From Bacillota bacterium (GTDB taxonomy: Bacteria > Bacillota > Dehalobacteriia > UBA4068): 5,197 nt of DNA. Position 1 is the first letter of the stretch. Every line of letters begins with the position of its first letter. Of the stretch, positions 1-5,197 are shown piece after piece. Where the stretch lies: positions 1 through 5,197 of the forward strand of contig JAFSIU010000016.1 in assembly GCA_017439615.1 (NCBI GenBank). Reading direction: 5' to 3'. The position numbers and the translations under genes are program-made. Below the pieces are notes generated by a model. It saw only the letters and a program-made list of their open reading frames with translations. It made no database searches and was not told where the DNA came from.

Positions 1-177
1 CATATGAGCGAAAAACATCTTGAGGCAGCGAAAAAGGAATATATGAATGTAATCCTGGCAGGTCATATTTCCAGCGACAGTCTCGGTATGAATCTCTTCC
101 TCGACGAATTGGAAAAGCGCGGCGTGGAAATCGTTCCCGCCTCCGGTCTTATTCGCGTCAGCAGAGTGCTGAAATAA
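1..177 (+). CDS. C-terminal fragment of a probable NIF3-like (NGG1p-interacting factor 3 family) protein
   Basis: The reading frame is open from the first base and ends at TAA 175-177, giving 58 residues. The gene almost certainly begins outside the window, because no ribosome binding site can be seen for the ATG at base 4. The tail carries AGHISSDSLGMN, then a leucine-rich helix (LFLDELEKRG) and the closing SGLIRVSR. This matches my memory of the C-terminus of NIF3-like proteins of Clostridia and relatives. NIF3 proteins are hexameric and bind two metal ions. In E. coli YbgI the last ligands form an H-x(3)-E pair near the C-terminus, and here H22 and D26 of the fragment form H-x(3)-D at the matching place. 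The biochemical role of the family is poorly defined. A hairpin after the stop suggests that its transcript ends before the next gene. The family call rests on a short stretch and could be wrong; that this is a real coding tail is much surer. Confidence 0.6.
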   Translation, partial: HMSEKHLEAAKKEYMNVILAGHISSDSLGMNLFLDELEKRGVEIVPASGLIRVSRVLK

Positions 178-189
178 TATAATTTTGCG

Positions 190-230
190 GCTTATGCCTG
201 TGTCTTTACGGCATGGGCATAAGCTTTGTT
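190..230 (+). terminator. Probable weak intrinsic terminator after the NIF3-like gene
   Basis: Bases 190-202 pair with 212-224 in a 13-bp stem with two G-T wobbles and a 9-base loop. The run after it is short and interrupted (TTTGTT, 225-230), so termination may be partial. It begins 12 bases after the upstream stop codon, as expected for a terminator of that gene. It could also act as a leader hairpin if transcription starts upstream of it. Confidence 0.6.
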
Positions 231-261
231 ATGGTATGGAAATATATAATCAAGGAGCATT

Positions 262-2757
262 ATGAAGATACCGGAATTATTAGCTCCGGCAGGCAATATG
301 GAGGCATTTTATGCCGCTGTTGCCAATGGGGCAGATGCGATATATGTGGGCGGCAGTAATTATTCCGCCCGTGCGCAGGCAGGCAATTTCTCCGATGAGG
401 AAATAGCTGCCGCAATTTCCTATGCCCATTTTCATAATGTGAAGGTCTATTGCGCTGTCAATACTCTTATTTCTGACAGCGAAATGCCTGCCGTACTTGA
501 CTATATCAAATATCTTTATGAAATCGGCATTGATGCCGTCATCGTGCAGGACTATGGTCTTTTGTGTGCGGTGCGCAAATTGCTGCCGCAGCTTGATGTC
601 AATGCCTCTACTCAGATGACAGCGCATAATCTTGATTCTGTCAGCTTTTTGGAAAAACAGGGAATAAAGCGTGTTATCTTATCACGCGAGCTGAGCTGTG
701 AGGACATAAAAGCGATAAGTGACAATGCTGCTTGCGAAACGGAGGTTTTCGTGCATGGCGCCTTATGTGTTTGCTATTCCGGTCAATGCCTGATGAGCAG
801 CATGATCGGCGGCCGCAGCGGCAATCGCGGCCGTTGTGCGCAGCCCTGCCGCCTGCCTTATGCGCTCCTTGACGAAAAAGGCAGGGAAATCCCTGTTAAA
901 AGCGGTGAATATCTGCTCTCTCCCAAGGATCTTTTCGGTATCACCGCCATTGATGAATTGCTGAAAACAGGTGTCGATTCCTTAAAAATCGAGGGCAGAA
1001 TGAAGCGCCCCGAATATGTTGCAGTGGTAACGGATAATTATCGCCGTTTGCTTGATGCCAAAGCAGGGGAGAACGAAGCTTTTGATAATGAAGCGGCCTT
1101 GGGTGAATTGAAACAGATTTTCAATCGCGACCATGCCGCAGGCTATTTATTGGGTAATCTCGGCGGCGAGCTTTGCAGCGGCAAAAAGCCGAATAATCGC
1201 GGTGTGTTTTTGGGCAGAGTGGAAAGCTGCGCCAACGGCCGCTTGACTCTGCGCCTCGATATGCCTCTCAATAGCGGTGACGGCCTGGAGATCTGGGTGA
1301 CCAAGGGTGGCCGCAGCGGTTTTATCGCCGAGGATATAAGGCAGAAAGGCAAGCCTGTTGCAAGTGCCGCAGCTGGCGAATTGGTGGAGCTGAATTTCAG
1401 CGGCAAGGCCTTCCGCGGCGACAGAGTGTTCAAAACGAATGACAGCCTGCTGATGCAAAAGGCGCTTATGTCCTTCCGTGAGGAAAAGGTGCAGTCGCTT
1501 TCTATGAGGCTTATTGCACGATTGGGAGAGAATCCCATGCTGAAGGCCTGGGATGAGGAGGGTAACGAGGCGACCTTCTCCGATGTGGATTATGTAGTTG
1601 CCGCAGCAATCAAACGCCCTGCCGATGCAGAATATATCAAAGGTCAGCTTTCACGCTTAGGCGGCAGCGGTTTTTATTTGAAAGAATTGCAGCTTGATAT
1701 TGCTGAGAATATTATGCTGCCTGCCTCCGTGCTGAATAATCTGCGCCGCCAATGCGCAGAGCAGGTGAAAGCGCAGCGCGAAAGAAAGAATAAACGCGCG
1801 ACTGTAAAGCAATCTGCTTTTGAAAAACTGAAAAAAGAATTGCTTTGCAAAGCCGCAGTCAAAAAACCGCAAATCACTACCAAGCTTGCCGCATGGGTAG
1901 AAAATGAAAAGCAAGCAATTGCCGCCGCTCAAAACGGTGCTGAAGTCATATATTATGAGGATAACAGCTTCAGCCGCAAGGCAGCGGCAACAGACTATGC
2001 AGTGCTTAAAAAACGCCTGCAAGCATATGGTGCAAAGCTTTGTCCCATTTTGCCGCAAATATATCTGAATTCCGAAAAGAAATATTGGCTCAGACAGCTG
2101 TCAATTTGGCAGGAGGCGGGGATTGAGGGCCTTCGCTGCGACAGCCTCGGTGCGATAGAGCTGGCAAGAGAAAGCGGATTTTTCGGTAAGCTTTGCGGTG
2201 GCCTCGGCTTGAATGTTTTCAATTCTCTTTCAGCCGAGCGTTTTGGTGAGGCCGGCTTGTCAAGTCTGCTGCTTTCCTCGGAGCTTTCCATTCCGCAGCT
2301 TGCCGCGATCAGCTTCAATGGCGAAAAAGAAGCACTTGTTCACGGAGCATCGCAGCTGATGGTCTCACAATATTGCCTCTTGGGCGGTGCTGTTGGAGGC
2401 AGAACAGGCAAGCAGAACTGCTCAAGCCCCTGCGAGAAGCTGAACAGCTATGCTCTGCAGGATAAAAAAGGCTATGCTTTCCCGATCCGCTGTGATAGAT
2501 TCTGCCGTATGCATCTTTTCAATGCCAGGGAGCTTTGTATGCTCTCGGATATTGAGCCGCTGCAAAGAGCCGGTATCAATATATTCACGCTTGATCTGCG
2601 TCTTTATGATGTTGCCAAGGCAGGTGCGGTCACATCGCTTTATCACGGTGCGCTGCAGGGCGGCGATACGGAGAAGCTGATGTCGGAGCTGTCCGCTCTC
2701 GGCGGTCCCGGCTTTACCAAAGGACATTTTTACAGAGGTGTTTGTGATGGACAATAA
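262..2757 (+). CDS. Long U32-family ("peptidase U32") protein with DUF3656-like middle region and a second, diverged U32 copy
   Basis: An 831-residue protein starting at ATG 262, with AAGGAG at 252-257 placed well for this start. Despite the peptidase name, studied relatives (RlhA for 23S rRNA C2501, TrhP for tRNA U34, UbiU/UbiV for ubiquinone) are hydroxylation factors, several shown to carry iron-sulfur clusters. Residues 6-262 form the first U32 domain: LLAPAGN near the start, the full U32 signature at 161-179 (E161, F163, G166, C169, G174, C176, S179), further cysteines C192 and C196, and KIEGRMKRPEY at 242-252. Residues about 280-490 look like DUF3656, with FNR at 287-289 and NRG at 312-314. 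A basic linker spans 494-541. Residues 541-815 repeat the U32 fold in diverged form, with C705, C720, C724, C744 and C748. RlhA is about 650 residues long and lacks this full second copy. There is no signal peptide or membrane segment, so it should be cytosolic. Its end overlaps mutS2. RNA hydroxylation is the best guess; the substrate cannot be read from the sequence. Confidence 0.93.
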   Translation: MKIPELLAPAGNMEAFYAAVANGADAIYVGGSNYSARAQAGNFSDEEIAAAISYAHFHNVKVYCAVNTLISDSEMPAVLDYIKYLYEIGIDAVIVQDYGLLCAVRKLLPQLDVNASTQMTAHNLDSVSFLEKQGIKRVILSRELSCEDIKAISDNAACETEVFVHGALCVCYSGQCLMSSMIGGRSGNRGRCAQPCRLPYALLDEKGREIPVKSGEYLLSPKDLFGITAIDELLKTGVDSLKIEGRMKRPEYVAVVTDNYRRLLDAKAGENEAFDNEAALGELKQIFNRDHAAGYLLGNLGGELCSGKKPNNRGVFLGRVESCANGRLTLRLDMPLNSGDGLEIWVTKGGRSGFIAEDIRQKGKPVASAAAGELVELNFSGKAFRGDRVFKTNDSLLMQKALMSFREEKVQSLSMRLIARLGENPMLKAWDEEGNEATFSDVDYVVAAAIKRPADAEYIKGQLSRLGGSGFYLKELQLDIAENIMLPASVLNNLRRQCAEQVKAQRERKNKRATVKQSAFEKLKKELLCKAAVKKPQITTKLAAWVENEKQAIAAAQNGAEVIYYEDNSFSRKAAATDYAVLKKRLQAYGAKLCPILPQIYLNSEKKYWLRQLSIWQEAGIEGLRCDSLGAIELARESGFFGKLCGGLGLNVFNSLSAERFGEAGLSSLLLSSELSIPQLAAISFNGEKEALVHGASQLMVSQYCLLGGAVGGRTGKQNCSSPCEKLNSYALQDKKGYAFPIRCDRFCRMHLFNARELCMLSDIEPLQRAGINIFTLDLRLYDVAKAGAVTSLYHGALQGGDTEKLMSELSALGGPGFTKGHFYRGVCDGQ
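2735..2740 (+). promoter_or_regulatory. Ribosome binding site that sets the mutS2 start
   Basis: GAGGTG lies inside the last codons of the U32 gene, six bases before ATG 2747. It matches the core of the anti-Shine-Dalgarno complement. An upstream GTG at 2738 is part of this site itself, so it is a poor start codon. This makes ATG 2747 the best choice. Confidence 0.8.
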
Positions 2758-5104
2758 AACTATGCAAAAGCTCGAACTGGATAAAATCCTTGAGCAGCTG
2801 CAGCAAAATACATCTTTCCCTTGCTCTGCCGAACTTGTGCAGAAGTTGGAACCTGCATCAACTCTTGCCGAGCAGAAGGAAATGCTCAGAGAAACCGATG
2901 AGGCGCGTGAAATGCTGCGTCTTTATCCCGATTTTTCTATCGGCGGCGCACATGATATCCGTCAATCGCTTCGCCATTTGGAAATCGGCGGTATTTTGAG
3001 CGTGCAGGAGCTGGTCGATGTCGGTGATACCTGCCGTGCTATGCGCCGCAGCAAGGAATTTCTTGGCAATGTCAAGGGCAATTTTCCCATCTTCATTGCC
3101 GCCGGCAAGGAATTGGGCATTTTCAAAACGATTGAAAGCGCTGTTGAGCGCACCGTTGCTCCCGATCTGAGCATATTGGATACTGCAAGCGAGCGGCTTT
3201 ATGCCATTCGCCGCCGCCAAAAGAGCTGCAATGACCGCCTGCGCGAGCGTTTGGAGAATATTATAAAAAGCCCCTCCAAAGCGCAATATCTGCAGGAGGC
3301 GCTTATCACCGTTCGTAATGGCCGCTATGTCGTGCCGGTCAGAGTCGAGGCCAAGCAGCATATCCCCGGTGTCGTTCATGATACCTCCTCCAGCGGTGCT
3401 ACCCTTTTCATCGAGCCGATGATTGCTGTGGAGCTGAATAATGAGCTGCAGAAGCTCGCCTCCGAGGAAGAGGATGAGATAAATGCTGTTTTGCGTGCGC
3501 TTTCCGCTGTTATCAATTCCTTCAACAGCGATTTGCAGATTTCGCTGAAGATATTGGCAGAAATCGATTTTATGCTCGCCAAGGGTAAGCTGAGCTATGA
3601 TCATGACGGCATTTCTCCTGCAATGAACGACAAGGGGCTTATCAAGCTTATCAAAGCCCGCCATCCCCTGATCGATAAGAACAAAGTTGTTCCTGTGGAT
3701 TTGAAGATTGAGCGCAATATCAGCGCGCTTGTCATCACCGGTCCCAATACCGGCGGCAAGACAGTAACTCTGAAGACGGTCGGTCTTTTCACCCTAATGG
3801 CGCTTATGGGCCTGCATATACCTGCCGAAAGCGGCTCAGAGCTGTGCTTTTATAAACAGATTTTCGCAGATATCGGTGATGAGCAAAGCATTGAGCAATC
3901 TCTTTCCACCTTCTCCGCGCATATGGCGAATATCGTGCATATTCTCGAAAAAGCGGACAGTAATTCGCTTGTTCTGCTGGATGAGCTTGGTTCAGGTACC
4001 GACCCCGCCGAGGGTGCGGCACTTGCTATGTCCATTTTGGAATATCTGCGTGAAAAGCAGGCGAAAATCCTTGCCACCACACATTACAGCGAGCTGAAAG
4101 CCTTCGCCTATAACAATCAAGGCTATATGAATGCCAGCGCCGAATTTGATGTGCGCACCCTTTCTCCGACATATAAGCTTTTGATGGGCGTGCCCGGCAA
4201 GAGTAATGCCTTTGAGATAGCCACCAAGCTCGGCTTGGATAAGGCTGTTATCGAAAAAGCAAATCATTTTCTCTCCAGCGAGGATGCAGCTGTTGCTGAT
4301 ATGCTGGCAAATCTCGAGCAAATGCGCCGTGAGGCTGTCCGCACTCAGGAAGAAGCCGATGCCGCCCTGGCAAAAGCAGAAGCAATGCAGGCAGAACTGA
4401 ATCGCGAGCTTGAACAGGTCAAGATCCGCGAGGCCAAGCTGCTGCACGAGGCTCATGAAAAGAGCCGCAAAATAGTAGAGGAGACTGCTGAAAAGAGCAA
4501 GGCCTTATATGATGAAATAAAGAAACAAATTGCCGAAAAAGAAAATGCCCAGAGAGTTTTCAATGAAAACCGCCGCAAGCTTTTGGATTGGCAAAAACAG
4601 CTCGAAGAGGAACAGCCCGAGATCATCTATGAGGGCGAAGCACCCGCAAAGCTCAAAGCAGGGGACACCGTTTTCATACCAAAATTCAATCAGCAGGCCA
4701 CTGTTTTGAAGGCTGCCGACAGCGATGGCAATGTGCAGGTGCAGGCAGGCATTGTCAAGATGATGCTGCCCATATCCGATTTGCGTCTTTCCGAGCCTCC
4801 CGAAACAAAACAGCTGAAAAAGCGCGGCGGCGCTCTGCAGCGTGACAAGGCGATGAATATCAAAAACGAGGTCGATCTGCGCGGTATGCAGGTCACGGAG
4901 GCATTGGAGGTTCTTGATAAATATCTTGACGATGCAATGCTTGCCGGATTGAAACAGGTTCGTATCATTCACGGCAAAGGCACTTTTGTTCTGCGCAAGG
5001 CAGTCAAAGAGCATTTGCAGAATCTGCGCGCAGTTAAAGAATATCGCGATGGTGATTATCATGAGGGCGGCATAGGCGTAACGGTTGCAATATTCAAAGA
5101 TTGA
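2747..5104 (+). CDS. mutS2: MutS2: MutS-family ATPase with C-terminal Smr nuclease domain
   Basis: With ATG 2747 the protein has 785 residues, the usual MutS2 length. GTG 2738 would add three residues but sits in the ribosome binding site. Residues 1 to about 300 are the MutS core and clamp, with the conserved block from GRYVVPVR (192-199) to HDTSSSGATLFIEP (211-224). The ATPase has Walker A GPNTGGKT (332-339), the signature STFSAHM (387-393), Walker B LVLLDELGSGTDP (408-420) and the switch histidine H446 in ATTHYSE. Residues about 514-625 are a long charged coiled coil. A KOW-like beta segment follows at about 635-685. The Smr domain has VDLRG (709-713) and IIHGKGT (740-746). The MutS mismatch-reading domain I is absent, as in all MutS2. 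Known roles of the family are restraint of recombination through branched DNA and, in Bacillus, action on collided ribosomes. All key residues are intact. It overlaps the U32 gene by 11 bp and is followed by a strong terminator, so it is the last gene of the unit. Confidence 0.98.
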   Translation: MDNKTMQKLELDKILEQLQQNTSFPCSAELVQKLEPASTLAEQKEMLRETDEAREMLRLYPDFSIGGAHDIRQSLRHLEIGGILSVQELVDVGDTCRAMRRSKEFLGNVKGNFPIFIAAGKELGIFKTIESAVERTVAPDLSILDTASERLYAIRRRQKSCNDRLRERLENIIKSPSKAQYLQEALITVRNGRYVVPVRVEAKQHIPGVVHDTSSSGATLFIEPMIAVELNNELQKLASEEEDEINAVLRALSAVINSFNSDLQISLKILAEIDFMLAKGKLSYDHDGISPAMNDKGLIKLIKARHPLIDKNKVVPVDLKIERNISALVITGPNTGGKTVTLKTVGLFTLMALMGLHIPAESGSELCFYKQIFADIGDEQSIEQSLSTFSAHMANIVHILEKADSNSLVLLDELGSGTDPAEGAALAMSILEYLREKQAKILATTHYSELKAFAYNNQGYMNASAEFDVRTLSPTYKLLMGVPGKSNAFEIATKLGLDKAVIEKANHFLSSEDAAVADMLANLEQMRREAVRTQEEADAALAKAEAMQAELNRELEQVKIREAKLLHEAHEKSRKIVEETAEKSKALYDEIKKQIAEKENAQRVFNENRRKLLDWQKQLEEEQPEIIYEGEAPAKLKAGDTVFIPKFNQQATVLKAADSDGNVQVQAGIVKMMLPISDLRLSEPPETKQLKKRGGALQRDKAMNIKNEVDLRGMQVTEALEVLDKYLDDAMLAGLKQVRIIHGKGTFVLRKAVKEHLQNLRAVKEYRDGDYHEGGIGVTVAIFKD

Positions 5105-5126
5105 GATAAAATTATAACATTATGCA

Positions 5127-5163
5127 AAAAAAGACAGATGAGTTATCTCATCTGTCTTTTTTG
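5127..5163 (+). terminator. Strong intrinsic terminator after mutS2
   Basis: Bases 5127-5142 and 5147-5162 form a perfect 16-bp stem around a TTAT loop. The 3' arm ends in six T, and the 5' arm starts with a run of A, so the element could also stop transcription coming from the other side. It lies 22 bases after the mutS2 stop. Confidence 0.95.
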
Positions 5164-5197
5164 TAACTATTTTGTATTAAACTGTTCGCTTTCAACA

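Noticed and set aside
178..183. TATAAT directly after the NIF3-like stop, as a promoter for the U32-mutS2 unit
   Set aside because: The -35 position (155-160, GCGTCA) fits poorly and there is no extended -10 TG. The region is simply AT-rich, so it cannot be called from sequence alone.
245..250. Perfect TATAAT just before the U32 gene, as its promoter
   Set aside because: RNA would start at about 257, within or past the ribosome binding site, and no fair -35 box lies 16-18 bases upstream (222-227 reads AGCTTT).
262..2757. Secreted collagenase-like protease, as the "peptidase U32" name suggests
   Set aside because: There is no signal peptide, and the cysteine and KIEGRMK motifs match the RlhA/TrhP hydroxylase-type branch rather than a known protease site.
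2858..3664. A 268-codon open frame on the minus strand inside mutS2
   Set aside because: It lies wholly opposite conserved MutS2 coding sequence and its translation shows no recognisable domain. Long antisense frames are expected from the codon use here.
4505..5062. A 185-codon minus-strand frame opposite the MutS2 coiled coil and Smr domain
   Set aside because: It is a shadow of a well-supported gene. Its Phe/Leu-rich translation follows from the Lys/Glu-rich codons on the other strand.
5163..5197. Promoter of a following gene
   Set aside because: Only 35 bases remain and no -35/-10 pair with proper spacing can be seen.

Overview
The window looks like ordinary chromosomal housekeeping DNA from a bacterium of the phylum Bacillota (Firmicutes). 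The basis is a full-length MutS2 directly behind a long, two-copy U32 protein, strong Shine-Dalgarno sites and intrinsic terminators. The long U32 form recalls Clostridia or Negativicutes, but this is inference from family memory and nothing here fixes the genus.

Layout, all on the + strand. Bases 1-177 hold the last 58 codons of a gene cut by the window edge, probably a NIF3-like dinuclear-metal protein. Bases 178-261 are a short intergenic gap with a 13-bp hairpin, a probable weak terminator, followed by a good ribosome binding site. Bases 262-2757 encode an 831-residue U32-family protein. Its N-terminal half resembles the iron-sulfur RNA hydroxylases RlhA and TrhP, and its C-terminal half is a diverged second copy of the same fold. 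Bases 2747-5104 encode MutS2, overlapping the U32 gene by 11 bp. A textbook intrinsic terminator at 5127-5162 closes the unit. Bases 5163-5197 show nothing I can support. I saw no believable minus-strand gene, tRNA or rRNA, insertion sequence, CRISPR array or phage feature.

How the genes may work together: the U32 gene and mutS2 look translationally coupled and share one terminator, so they probably form a two-gene operon. U32 relatives modify rRNA or tRNA, and Bacillus MutS2 has been linked to collided ribosomes as well as to recombination control, so a shared link to translation is possible but unproven. No new biological system is evident. The points most worth a second look are the internal duplication of the U32 protein with its altered second cysteine set, and the strongly basic linker between the two copies.
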